Program-made: the position numbers and the translations under genes
Source: Synanceia verrucosa
Lineage: Eukaryota > Chordata > Actinopteri > Perciformes > Synanceiidae
Reading direction: 5' to 3'
DNA: 64,000 bases
Assembly (NCBI GenBank): GCA_029721515.1
Contig: CM056561.1
Span: forward strand, 4,612,001 to 4,676,000
The notes under the pieces: model-generated
Told to the model about the DNA's origin: nothing
Seen by the model: the letters and a program-made list of their open reading frames with translations, nothing else
Databases searched by the model: none
In this document: piece after piece, positions 1 to 12,000 of the stretch
Numbering within the stretch: position 1 is the first letter of the stretch
Layout: each line of letters opens with the position of its first letter

Positions 1-1199
1 AGAATTGGAAATGTGAGAGGAAGAGAAAGCAAACAAAGCGTCCAGAAGGAAATAACGGTGTAGCAGGAAATGTGCCAGAGAGGGGTTGAGCGGAGACTTT
101 CCAATGATGATTAATAAGACCCACAATCCCTCCCACCATGTTAACGGTCACTTCCTATTCCCCGTTGCCTCAACCCCCCTCAAGTGTTAGCAGAAACTCC
201 AAACTTCTATCCGGGTGGAGGAGCCTGAGCCAGGCTCTGTGTGCTTACCTCAGGCAAGGTGGAGGGCTCCGGGCCCTCGGGGGCCTCTTCCACTTCCATG
301 TCCAACCCTTTTGAGCGTAGCTGGGGTGCCCCAGCCTGCAGACCGGGGGCCTCCAGGGGCCGAGGCTCAGAGGGGTGCAGTGGCGTGGGTGGAGTGGTTG
401 GGCAGTATGATGATGATGGCAGTGGTGATGATGGTGGATGTTGAGGAGGAAGAAGAAGAAGAGGCAGAGGAGCAGGAGTAGGAGGAGGAGGAGAGGAACC
501 AGCCCCCTGTTTGTTATGAATAGTGGCCCCCGTGGCCCCTGGCCGGAGCGTGCTGCAGTAGTTGTTGGAGCGGAGCCCTGAGGAGCACAGGAAACGAGTC
601 TCACCCACCCACTCACGTACAACTGCAACTCTGCTAGCAGCTGGCCACCAGAACACAACGGCAGAGAGTGGGCAGGGGGGCACAGAGAGGCTGCCAGAGC
701 TGCACTATCAAACACTACGGAGAGGGGGAGGAAGAAAAACTCTGAAGTTTCACTTTCCACCAGCCGAGGGGAAAGGGTTAGGGCTTCTCTTCTCTCTTTC
801 TCTCTGCTTCTTTCGCTCCTCTGCTCTCCTTCTCCTTCCACCCACATGCATGCACAGAGGATGGCAGCCTGTGTGTGTGTGTGTTTTGTGAGAGAGTAAA
901 ATGCATATAAGGAGAAGGCTTGAGGATCCTCTGTAGCGTGGAGGGAGATTGTTTTGGACAGGAGCCATCTTGTAGCTCAAGTGAAGACTTTTTGTACAGG
1001 CAGGGGTAAAGGACGACTGCATCGACCATGTAAGATGTTTACCGGCATCAAGTTAAGGCGCTGTGGATGAAGAATTTCTTAAAAGAGCCTTTAGCTCTCT
1101 ATTCACACAGAAGCACATTAATATCACCATTAGCTGGTCTCTTGTTCTTGTGCATAATATGAATGAGAAAGTAATGCATTGCAAGTTATTCTGGATTGT

Positions 1200-1226
1200 C
1201 TGTGTGTGTGTGTGTGTGTGTGTGTG
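1200..1226. repeat. (TG)n microsatellite
   Basis: About 13 TG units, intronic. Confidence 0.95.
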
Positions 1227-1853
1227 GGCAGCGTTTTGGGGAATGTCTCCAGAGTTATGCGGTGGGTTAGCCATTCATTGCCCTCCTCTGCACAACGGAC
1301 AGAGTCACACAACCATAAGACTCGAACGTGGACGGATTCCTGGAATGTTACAGTACCGCGCCCGACACTCCTCTCTCCCACTAACCGAGAACACACACAA
1401 ATGCTTTCCTCCCCATCTCCTCTTCCCTACCCCCGGCAGTGACGGGAGGAACCTTACTAAGGGAGGAGGCAGAGTAACGAGACGAGCTACAGGTGTGAAG
1501 AAGCAGCTCATTAACAAACAGCGGACACTTCTTTTTGGGGAACGACTAGACGACTGGGTTCAAGCTTCTCGATGAATTCCAACCTTCATTTTTTCTGCAA
1601 TCTTGTTTCACTTGAGTTCAGTAATCAGTTGTGTTTGACAAGCTGCAAAGACACACATTAAACACATTAATGTGGAGTAACTGAAGTACTTAAACCCATA
1701 ACAGCGGTGGAGGAACCTGTGTCCTCTCCTCCACCCAGCAAGGTCAGCACCTATTAGGTCTGTTTAGGTTTAGGCTTTAGGACTTTAAGACTGTCAGAAA
1801 AAACACTAAGTGATGCATTTAGGGATTAGCAATAACATTTGGATAGTTTTACT

Positions 1854-2138
1854 TTAACTCTTTGAGTGCCAATGACCGCCATTTGTACATCATTTAAACT
1901 CCAACGCTTGAGTGCCATGAATGTGTATAAACGTCAAAGTGGTTTTTCGTCAGCAGGGACAGCCTGTAATAGTGGGGCTTCTGGGATTTGTAGTCGGGAC
2001 ATAAAGAGACGGTATACACCACAGAGATGAAAGCAGGAAGTGGAGACGATCAAGATCAGAGAGTAAACTGGTGATTTTGGTGAAAACGCTGGCACAAGGC
2101 ACTTTCTGTTTTTAAAGAGCTGGTACTCAATGAGTTAA
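1854..2138 (+). mobile_element. TTAA-bounded MITE family, copy 1 (internally deleted)
   Basis: It begins TTAACTCTTTGAGTGCCA and ends GGTACTCAATGAGTTAA. Inside are the family hallmarks CGTCAAAGTGGTTTTTC, GGGCTTCTGGGATTTGTAG, GACGGTATACACCACAGAG and AGGAAGTGGAGACGATC. It is 285 bp against about 430 bp for the other copies: the segment from the TCTACTCTACCTCTG motif to the ATGACTCAAAA motif is missing, joined at a GTGAAA/GCAAAA-like microhomology. TTAA at both ends and a CTCTTTGA-type terminus resemble piggyBac-derived MITEs; the superfamily is inferred. Confidence 0.85.
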
Positions 2139-2394
2139 CTGTTTTACTGATAAATAAAAGCAAACCTTTGCTTGGATACATGTTTCAGACACTTTAAAGT
2201 TTACTGGATTAGTTTTCCTTTAGTGGAATATCTTCCTTTACACTTTTTCCTTTTCTCTTGCATTTCCAAAAAGAGAGTATGGTGCAGCCACACAGAGTCC
2301 ACTTTTTAAATGTGAAAAGTCTTTATGTCATCATAAATACAAATCATTAAAAAAAAAAACACTGGAGAGTAGCTGAGGAGCCACTGGGAGCTAC

Positions 2395-2760
2395 TGTACT
2401 ATACGGAGCGAGTCAATTTTCAAAAGTAGATGTGAAGTGATGAGAGCAAGCAGCAGAGAGAAAAGTTCAATAATGGCAGCATGATCCCTGTAGTTAATTG
2501 GATGTTCTTTACGGCCGGTGTGCGGTGGCAGTGCGGACAGGTGCACGGGGATGGTCCGCAAAATCCATTGTCTGGCATTGATTGTCTGACGCACAAAAGG
2601 AGTAGCGGGGCCAAATCCCAATGATCTTAATTGGATTCAGGAGGCTGATTGACATACAGACTGTGCCACTGTGTTTTTTGGCTTTCCTCATGCTGGGAGG
2701 GTGGAGAGCGTGACCCATGCAGAGGAGCTGTGGCAGGCCAGTCAACAAGCTGAGGATCGC
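2395..2760. promoter_or_regulatory. candidate conserved non-coding element
   Basis: This is complex sequence without repeats, holding two TTAATTGG cores (2495 and 2628 areas), a CAGGTG E-box and CATTGTCTGG/ATTGTCTGAC repeats within 150 bp, in the zbtb46 intron. The composition resembles developmental enhancers, but only cross-species alignment can confirm it. Confidence 0.25.
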
Positions 2761-3921
2761 TTTGAATCGCTAAGTATTTAGTAGGACATTGATTCTTCAT
2801 TTGAATGTGTGAGTCTTTAAGAGAAGCATGTTTTATTAAAAAGTCAATTATATAGTGAAGAGAGAAAGAGAGGAATGTGAAGACAGGAGCTTGGTGTCAA
2901 GGCCTTTTGCTGATATTCAGCGGTCTCTCCTGAATTGGGCCAGGTGACCTTGCTCTACCTCCTAGATCAATACTTTCCCAGGATTTTAAACCAACACACT
3001 TTGATGCTCCACAGCTGAAGTGAAAGAGGGGGAAAGAGACAGGAGGGAGACAAATAAGGAGGAATTGCAGGAGCCGGCCAGAAGGGGAGGGAGAGTGTGA
3101 GGGATGAGTGTTAAGGAGGGGTGAAGGAGAAATGGATGGAGGGAGGGAGGGATGGATGGCGTGAGGGGGAGTACAGGAGGGAAAAAAGGACAGGAAGGAT
3201 GTTAAGCAGGGGTGAAGGAGAACAGGAGGAGGGGGAAAGAGGCCTGGATGGAGGGAGGGAGGGAGGCTGGGAACAGCGATCTGTCAAACCAGGCAGACTT
3301 CTCCTCCGCCCAGTAATCTGAGGTACAGTGTTTGTTTATTTTCTGTCCTCATTTAGACACAGGGACAGACCCGGGGAGGGAGGGGAGGCGGCATCTCGAC
3401 AAACCCATTTCCCCAACAACCCCTATTGTGTCGTGAATTCAAAACAGGGTTTGGCTAACCGTAAACCTCCCTGAGGTTTCTTTGGTGAAATACAGCCATA
3501 AGACTCTTTCAACGTGTTATTTTTCCATGCAGGGTAGCAAATAATTAACATTCTCTGAATTCTCCAAATCTCCCATTGATACAGTAAAGGCTGAGTGTAG
3601 CTCATTCTTCTCTTCTCCGAGGCTTGCGAGGCCGTCTGTCTCTGCAGTGACAGCATCTGATTCTCCTCTTTAAGCCAACAGAAACATCTCAATCCCACAC
3701 ACTTAACACTTGCACAAAAGGGGTGATGTGATGTGACGTGCGCGACTGTAAAACGTTCGTCTTTGGTGTGTTCAGGCTTTTATTTTGTATAGGTGAGTGG
3801 GGCTCAACTCAAAAGTCATCACTCGGATCCGAGTTGTACCCTTCCTTTGCTTTTCTTCCACTCACAAAGACAGGCAGAACTCGGGACAAAAGATCCAATT
3901 ACTAGCCAGTAAAAGCAAAGA

Positions 3922-3944
3922 AACACACACACACACACACACAC
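3922..3944. repeat. (AC)n microsatellite
   Basis: About 11 AC units, intronic. Confidence 0.95.
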
Positions 3945-4494
3945 TTGCCTACGCGGACATGGACTCAAGCAAATATACGCTCACTCTGGCACACACAGAG
4001 ATACAAACAAGTAGATGCTGACAGTTTCTCACTGAAAGAAAAACTGATTATTGAGCAAAGGAAATAATCTCACATTATCAAATTAAGAACAATTAAAAAA
4101 AATATTAATGCATTAAATGGTTTGTTCTTATGTAAGAAGAGGCTGTAAGTTTGTATTTGGTAAAGGAAGGCTTGACACATAACATCTCTCATCTGTTTGA
4201 TTAATTTGAAGTTTCACTTATTATTTTTAAGAAGTTTTAAGAAAATAAAGTGTTTTGGACAGGATGTGTTTATGCCCTAGTTGTGTTCTTGGTGTTGAAA
4301 TACAGAGTAGTGATATCTGAACAGTGTTATTTTGCTGCCGTAGAACCACTGATACACAAAGAAACTGTCATATAAAACCCAACAAATTTTTCTCACGAAA
4401 GCGAGAGCGATCCCAGCAAAATGTTCTCTCGCTGAGTCACCGTTGACTAGTCATCACTGGCATTGCCACACAAACTCTTTACACACTCGAGAGG

Positions 4495-4514
4495 CACACA
4501 CACACACACACACA
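4495..4514. repeat. (CA)n microsatellite
   Basis: About 10 units, 200 bp from zbtb46 coding exon 3. Confidence 0.95.
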
Positions 4515-4628
4515 GTTATCCAAATACAGTGGCTGATGAGGGAGAAGACTCTGCAGAGGATGTGGATAGTTGTGTCAAAAGTCTGTTTTATGCTTCACAG
4601 GTGATCACAGCAGCACTAGTCGAAGCAG

Positions 4629-4656
4629 TGTGTGTGTGTGTGTGTGTGTGTATGTG
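4629..4656. repeat. (TG)n microsatellite beside the exon 3 donor
   Basis: The run ends 40 bp from the donor of coding exon 3. On the transcript it is a (CA)n run at intron position about 41-68, where CA repeats can bind hnRNP L. Confidence 0.95.
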
Positions 4657-4696
4657 AGTTATAAAGATGGCGCAGTGTTAGTAAAGTGTGACTTAC

Positions 4697-4981
4697 AGGA
4701 CAGGGAGTGACCTCCTTTGGGCAGGTACTCGAACAGCAAGGGGTTATCATCTCCCATCATCTCGGCCCGCAGCGACAGTAGGCTGTTCTTACTCATCAGC
4801 GCCGCTTTCAGATTGGCGACAGACGAGATGGCGCCGCCCCCGCCTCCTCCTCCACCGGCCTCCTCCGTCTCGTTGGGACCCAGGTAGCTGGGCTCGGTGG
4901 CGAGCGGCTCTTCCTGTTTGAGGAAGAAGTCGAGGCGTTCGCCGCGACTGTCTGAGCTGTTGGGTTCGGTCACGTCTGCCC
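4697..4981 (-). CDS. zbtb46: zbtb46 coding exon 3: conserved linker before the zinc fingers
   Basis: This 285-bp exon is phase 1 in and phase 1 out. The acceptor is cccttttcag|GGGC and the donor is CC-T|GTAAGT. It encodes residues 373-467, including TEPNSSDSRGER, PSYLGP, an eight-glycine run (about 415-422), then SVANLKAALMSKNSLLSL and GDDNPLLFEYLPKGGHSLS, all recognisable from mammalian ZBTB46. The last base (T) begins a codon that, by family comparison, should be the Leu of the HSLSL-NEF junction just before the first zinc finger. The finger exons themselves are not found downstream in positions 1-4696, so they must lie outside the window. The exon is 19.7 kb from coding exon 2. Confidence 0.95.
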
Positions 4982-5444
4982 CTGAAAAGGGATGAAGTAA
5001 CGTCCTCAGTCAGTGACTTCACGAGACATTGAAGCAGGGAAATTCAAGTCGGTGGCGAGAAACAATGCCTGCAAACATTTCACGCAGCTGTGTCTTAACT
5101 CCATTAGAGGGATTACACAGTTCTCTATAGGCTGAAAATCCTGCCACTCTTGGGTTTGTAAAACCGTTTCAAAGGGGATAAAAAATTAACATTGTACTTG
5201 AATGCTTGTCACTTTTTTTTCAATTTCAGGGCTTCACCCGACAGTGATAACACCATATTAAACCAATTCTTTCAAACCTCTCAGCCGAGTCATCGTTTAC
5301 ACCCAGTGTTTTCGGTAGCAGCTAGTGACACGTCACCACTCTGAATCATCTCCCTCCTAACGTACCTCATCATCACCAGTCAACAAAAATACAAGGAGAT
5401 CATCAAGAGACAGTGAGAGAGAGAAACGCTGCGACTCAGAACTG

Positions 5445-5486
<42 letters not shown>

Positions 5487-6762
5487 TTAGCCGTCAGTGT
5501 CGTTGAAAGTAGAGAGTCGAGAAGCTGTCAGCCGTAGACATGTCGCTGGAAGTTCCACTGTAAGATCTACAAGACTGTCAGACCACACTGCCGACAACAC
5601 AAACACGGACACAAAAACACACTTTCTTTGCCTCCTAATTGACATTTAACTGATGACAGGTTGCTTTCTCCAACAAAGACTTGGACAAAAATACACATCA
5701 TGCACATCACAGGCTCAGAGACTTTGAAAGAACTGCTTGTCTACACCTAAAACAAACACACACATACAGGACTTCTGAGTGCTAATGCTCGTGTGTTCTT
5801 AATTATGTGAGACTGTTCAGGACAGAAACCCTCTGACATCCTAACATGTAAGTCTGACAGAAAAAAAATTTACACATAAAGCTAATGGGAGATAAACAAA
5901 AGTGAAGACCCCAGGTGAGGCTAATTTTCCATCCATCCATTATCTACCGCTTATCCTCATAGGGTCGAGGGGGGCTGGAGCCTATCCCAGCTGTCTTAGG
6001 GTGAAAGGCAGGGTACACCCTGGACAAGTCGCCAGTTCATCACAGGACACATAGAGACAGACAACCACTCACACTCACATTCACACCTACGGTCAATTTA
6101 AATTAGCCAATTAACCGAATCCCCATGCATGTTTTTGGATGGTGGGAGGAAGCCAGAGTACCCGGAGAGAACCCACGCAGACACGGGGAGAACATGCAAA
6201 CTCCACACAGAAAGGCCCCGGGCCGGGAATCAAACCCAGTACCTTCTTGCTGTGAGGCGACAGTGCTAACCTCTACAATTTATTGTAAGTTTTTGCCTCC
6301 AAGGGGGCACACAATCCGGCCACAAGGGGGTCAGGGGGGGCAGCTGTATTTAAGTGATTTGTGAATAATGCACTGTTATATGATTATTTATTTAAACTCA
6401 TATTATGGCCACTTTGTATTGAATTTGTCAGCAACACCAAATTATTTAGGGGGACTTAAGCTCCCCTAAAATAGGCCTAGTGATGCCACTGGGTGATGCA
6501 GGGGGGGCATTGAGAACAGAGTCGAGTGGAGAAGCAAAGGAGACAGGATAAATAAAAAGGGAGCCAGCAAACAGAATAGCCCTATTGTCCATTTTAACTA
6601 GAGTCAGGTAGTGCTAAGTGTTTCCTGTGCAGCCCAGAGCTCGTCTGCTGCAGGGGGAGTCAAGGTGACAGAGACAGTAGTTTGCCTCCACGTCTGGAAT
6701 ACCGATGGGTATACAGCCTCTTCACAGCCTACTGGGTCAACGTTGACCACTCTGTCACACAC

Positions 6763-6801
<39 letters not shown>

Positions 6802-9038
6802 GTCAGTCATTTCTCATGCTCAGTCCAGATAAATGATCACAGATCAGATGGATGGATACACGCTCTGTATGCACGGTTGCACATACAAGCATAGATCGGA
6901 AAGGTGCAGAGATACACGAGTGAGATATTGAGGACGAAGGGGAGGAGATGGGGTGCGACAGATAAGAGTGACACACATACGAAGTAATCAGCGGCCATCA
7001 AACTCTCGGGCGCAGAGGAAGATATAAAAAGAGGAGATAAAGTAGGAGGAATGAAGACCGAAGAGAGGAGGCACGGATGGAAAGAGAAAAGAGAAAAAAA
7101 AATAAGAAAAAAAAGGCAGGGGAGTGTAAAAGCGGGGGTGTCGAGCTGTGGAGGAAGACACACAAAAACACATGCATGCATCCACGCACACCCACACAAA
7201 CACACACAAAGTTAATTAAGGAGGGGGTGTAGGGGTTGGCGTAAGGGGCATGAGGTGCAGGAATTCATTAGAGCTCTGCCCCCTCCTTCAGTGGGCAGCC
7301 CAGCAGCCACAAGAGTCAATCAATAACATGGATCTGCTGTGGGCCAACAACAAACACACACACACACACACACACACACATGGAGAAAGGAGAGGCAGAC
7401 AAATGAAGGAGAGGAAGCGAGGGAGAGAGAAAAGAGGGTCACCTCTGACCCCCAGCTCCCTCTACTCATCTGTTCATTGGACGACTGGATGACCCCCTGA
7501 ACGCTTTTCCCAGCATCCCCTGGACACGTGAAGCTACAGATGGAACATGTCCGCCCTCCTCACAGTCATACAGTAACAGTGCTTCAGTCACACACACACA
7601 CACAATGTGGATCAAATGTCAGAGTTACTAAAAAGCTTCGAGTTTTCTTCGCACTTTCACAAAATGATCAAAACGTGTGAAATCTACATCTGGACTTTCA
7701 CATCAGCGTAGAGCTCGCCCCGCACTCTGCCGTGCAACGTACACTATCCGGCTTTCTCAGGACTTATCCACATTTCCGAGAGCAAGCGTGAGATATTAGA
7801 AATTAGTATTCGGCTGACCACAAACAGGCTTCGGCGGCCACATAATCGGAATATACCACATAATCCTCCTTCACTTATGTAAGCTTTATCGGGCCCCACA
7901 TAGATGGTGTTTTACTTATACCTCATCCTGTTCCGACAGATAAAATCATTTACAGCACCAGAAACAGTCGCACCTAATCCCATGCACGCAGCTTATGGAT
8001 TTCATCATACGTGTGCAGGGCTTCTCCGTGGATTTGGAGACACACATATTGTGGCTGTCTTTCAGAGGCAATAGGTTTATCTGGAGTTTTAGAGACACTG
8101 CGGTTACATCATTCCTTTGTGCACATATGCTGAGTGTTAACGTACTGCTTGTCATGAGACAACCTATGAATTTCAATGGCATGGGATATACGGCTTTGAA
8201 CTGCATGGTCAGATACCAAAAAAACAATAGAATCTTCCTCATCTTTCTTTTTTTTCACCCTCCTTTCTTCTGCCTTTACAGTGTGGCGGTCTCTGTACAG
8301 TGAAGGGAATTTTCATTTTCCCCTTCATAAAAGAGTCCGAATAATTTAGATTTCTGCTTTCTGAAGAGATCCTCCGTTTAATTTGGTTGCCATGGTAGCC
8401 GGGCACCCTTGGCTTCAACATTTATGCTAAATAAAACCCCCTTTTAAAAGGAGAGACAAATATGTGGAAATGGTGGTTCTCTTTGTTCGTGTGTGTGCGT
8501 GTGTGTGTGAGCGATGCTGCAAGCTATGTGGGGGCTTGAGTGGGAAAAAGCAAAGGCGAAATAAGACTCGCCTTGGAATAAAAGATGTGTGTGTTGAACT
8601 ATACTTCAAATGTGTTGTGAGGGATACTGCATTTATCATCCATTGAGAGAGTTACAGCTAATGGATAGAAGATACTGTTTTATGGCGCTGTGGTTGGAGA
8701 CTGCTCTGTATATCTGAGTTAAGTGTGTGTGTGTGTGTGTGTTTCAAGGGGAGTTGTATTATTAGAGAGCACGCTTTGACGCAGCAGAGGAGGAGAGAGA
8801 AGGCCTGAAAAGGGAGTGAAGGGTCAGCTGACCTTGTTTGACCTCTGATCTTCTGTTCTGATTGCGTTCAAGAAGTGTGTGTGTGTCTAAACAAATCCCT
8901 CCCTCCCCTCTAAATGAAGCCAAACACTCTTGTGTAAGGGAGCTTCTATTTTCTAAAATAAATAAATAAATATAGACATTGGATGAATACATGTGAATTG
9001 ATATATACAACACTAACATGACCTGGCTGCTGATGGAC

Positions 9039-9079
<41 letters not shown>

Positions 9080-12000
9080 ACACCTTCAAATCAACAGAGA
9101 CAGTAGCCAAACATAATTGAGAGAAAAAGTCCAGGGTGGTTAAGCAACGAGTTACTGAGGCTTGTCGACCACAAGAGAGCTGTCAGAGAAGAAAGTGGGG
9201 CTTGTGTGCATGTTTGAGTATGGGAGTGCAAACAAAGGAGAAAGACTCTCTCTCTCACTGTGTATCTTTGTGTGCGTGTGTGTGTGTGTGCATGAGAAAA
9301 GAAGCCTTGCCCCCGACTTGGCCTGGTTAATGGCTCGGCCGGCCCGAGGTTGAAAAGGACGAGGCATTACAAGAGCAAGACTTGTCACAAGACTTTGCTG
9401 CACCGTCACAGTGACATGCTTCCAGATGAGGAGAAAAAGGTGTTTTCTTCAGCTTCCACACACTGGACATGCGATTAGTGTGTGTTTGTCCTCGAGTGGA
9501 CAAAGAGGGGAGGGAAGGTGGAACTTGCTTCCTCAGCATGCCAGAGTTTGAGAGGGTAAAAAAGTAATTTCAGCAGAGAAGGGGGAGTGAGGCACTAAAA
9601 CAGCTCAAGAATTCAGAGGCAATTTAAAAAGCAGTGTGGGAGAGGGGAATGAAAAAAATGCTGGGTTAAAAAGGAGGGAGGATGGAAAGTAAAAGAGGTT
9701 GTTATTCTCTCTCTCTCTCTTTCTTTCTTCCTCTCTCTTTCTCTGTTGTTTTTAGGGACTAGCCGGGCCACAACCTCCAGGAGAGATAGCGAAGGGTGGG
9801 TGGTGGTGGTGGTGTGTGGATAGGGAGGGCAAGCATAAATCAAGCAGAGCCTGAAGGCTTTAGAGGAGGGAGGGACAGAGGGAAGAGAGTGGTAAAAGAC
9901 AGGGAAGAGAGAGAGAGAGAGATGATGGTACTGGTGGTGATGGTGGTACAGCTGGGGGCTCGGAGTAAAAGAGAGAGTGTGGGTGGAGGGGAGGGAAGAG
10001 GAGAGGAGCACAGCGATTGCAAGAGTGGTGGGGTGAGAGGTGGACGGTGGGGTGATGGAGTGTGGGTGGGTGGGTGGGTGAGGAGAGGCGAGGGGGAGGT
10101 TATGGAGGCTGTGGGTGAGAGAAAGAGTGAGTCCACAGTAAGGCAGCAACATTTGAAAAATGCATATTTTTTTCATATGTTTCGGCTCATGATGCGCGCT
10201 ACGCCAGATTTTCACACCCCCCAAAAAAGTGAAGCTTACTAGCTCGAGTGCAGGACTTCTCCATATAAATGAACATCCGTCACATGTCAAAGCCTGCCGC
10301 TGCAGGTGAAATCTCCCTCCATGTGTCTGAGGTGTGTTTCCTGGCGCTGGTGCATGTACGCCTGCAGGTGGTGCATCCCTCCACCCGCCCCCAGGAGCGC
10401 CCTCCTCAAGTCTTCCTGTGCAGTTTGGTCTAACTTTAATCCTCCCTCTGAACACAGTTTCTTTTTTATCCTGAAACTTTTCTGGTGGATATTTTTTGAA
10501 GCTGTTCACATGGAAGTGGCCATAGTCTAGTCAATCATAACAGCTTTCTTTGTTTCTCTGCTGGGCCGTTTACTCCCCCCTGGCTTGCATTTAATAAAAA
10601 CCTGGATAGCATTTAGCAAGTAGATTTGCATGGTCGCTGGGAAAATAATTTGCACCACTGACTCCTGTCTCATAACGGCCCACAAACTGTGTCTCTTTTG
10701 GAGAACAGTTTATTTAGAGGAGGTTAAATACAAGTAGAATTTTAATGAACGTGCTGCCTCCAGTTCTCTCTGCAATCATTCGTTTCGTCAGCGTCACACA
10801 AAGCGTGATCTCAGCATGGCTAGTTTAGTTTGCTTTGACGACCTGCTCATTCAGTTGTCTAAAAACAGACACATCAAGTATGTAAAGTGAGTTCTGCTGC
10901 ATTAAATTACAGTATAGGTTATAATCAGGAGCAGGAGGTGCCAGTGTGTTGTGTCTCTCTCAGTGTTTACAGATGTTGGCTGTGATGCAGGACACCAAAG
11001 AAGAGATTGATCAAGTTTCCTACTTTTTGTGTGACAATGCCTTTTCAATGCATTTTCAAAATTAGCCGCCTTGCGTGGACGTAGTGAGCGAGTGAGCAAG
11101 TGAATGAGTGAAGGAAGAGAGGGAGAGAGGGAGCGGGTGAGTGCGTGGGGGATGGAGGATTGCAGGGCTCAAGGTAATCTGGGGAGTTAATGCAGCTTAG
11201 AGGGACTGAGAGGAGTGGGAGGGAGGGAGAGAGAGAGAGGGAGAGAGAATATAAAAATAATAGGGTTAGCAGGGAGAGAGAGGAAGAAATGAAGATGTAT
11301 CAGAAACAAAAGCTGAAGCAACCGAGGGGGGCAGAAAGAAGAGAAAGAGAGAGAGAGAGCGAGAGTGTAAAAGCTGGCGAGATAGGAGAGTGGAGGGGGA
11401 GAGAGCGAGCCGAGTGAGTGTGCAAGATAAAGAGTGGGCTAATGAAAGGTAGGGTGAGGCTGAGCGGGTAGGAGGGAAGTCGACAGAGAGAGAGAGAGGC
11501 AGAGAGAGCGGGGGAGAAGTCTGCATGGGGAAAGAATGCTGGGTGGGGAAGGAAGGCAGACACGAAGGGCTTTGTGCTAAAAGCAAGGAGAGAGAGAGAT
11601 GGAGAGAGATTGAGAAAGAGCGAGAGAGGTTAAGCTTTATGCAAAAGGGAGGAACCGGCGAGCGGGCACGAGCCCAAAAGCCCCGTCCGGCCAGGTCCAG
11701 AGCTGAATTTGTAGAGTGAGGTGGGAGAGGTTGAGAGGAGGGATAATGGAAAGTGGTGGAGGAGAACGACAATACTCTGGGTGGGGATGCTGTGGGTTAA
11801 TTCACACTCACAGTGACTAGCTCTGACGCTAGCAACTAACTAGAAAGTAGAACTATGGACAAAGTTGGCGAAATGGAAAGCGTGTGCCTTCAAGCGCATC
11901 GACTGTCCAAGTATTTGGACACCCAGTGCAGGATGTCCAGAGTGTGTTTCTGCTGGCAAAACGGCTGTTTCTGTGCGCTTGTTTCCTGTCTGACATTACA

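Larger units (their letters stand above)
1..4696 (-). other. zbtb46 intron following coding exon 3 (incomplete, runs off the window)
   Basis: The stretch starts at the GTAAGT donor of exon 3 and has no C2H2 zinc-finger coding sequence in any frame. It contains satellites at 1.2, 3.9, 4.5 and 4.63 kb, a GGAGGGA-rich tract at about 3.0-3.3 kb, one short copy of the TTAA-bounded MITE at 1854-2138, and a GC-rich segment at 240-700 with a low-complexity open frame. At 2395-2760 is a complex-sequence block with two TTAATTGG homeodomain-type core motifs, which could be a conserved non-coding element. Confidence 0.85.

Noticed and set aside
207..683. 158-codon minus-strand frame as an additional zbtb46 coding exon
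   Set aside because: Entry in phase 1 from exon 3 reaches a stop from the AG sites tested, and the sequence does not resemble known ZBTB46 protein. Kept only as a low-interest finding.
1..4696. Search for the zbtb46 C2H2 zinc-finger exons downstream of exon 3
   Set aside because: No HTGERPY-type linker or C2H2 spacing was found in any minus-strand frame, so the exons are off-window.
6125..6364. Short plus-strand frame at 6.1 kb
   Set aside because: It is a translation of a common teleost interspersed repeat.
9613..10509. 298-codon minus-strand frame
   Set aside because: It is made of repeated purine/pyrimidine tract translation (Ser, Pro, His, Leu runs), with no domain and no splice context.
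11266..11772. 168-codon minus-strand frame
   Set aside because: This is a translation of a GAGAGA-rich tract and is low complexity.
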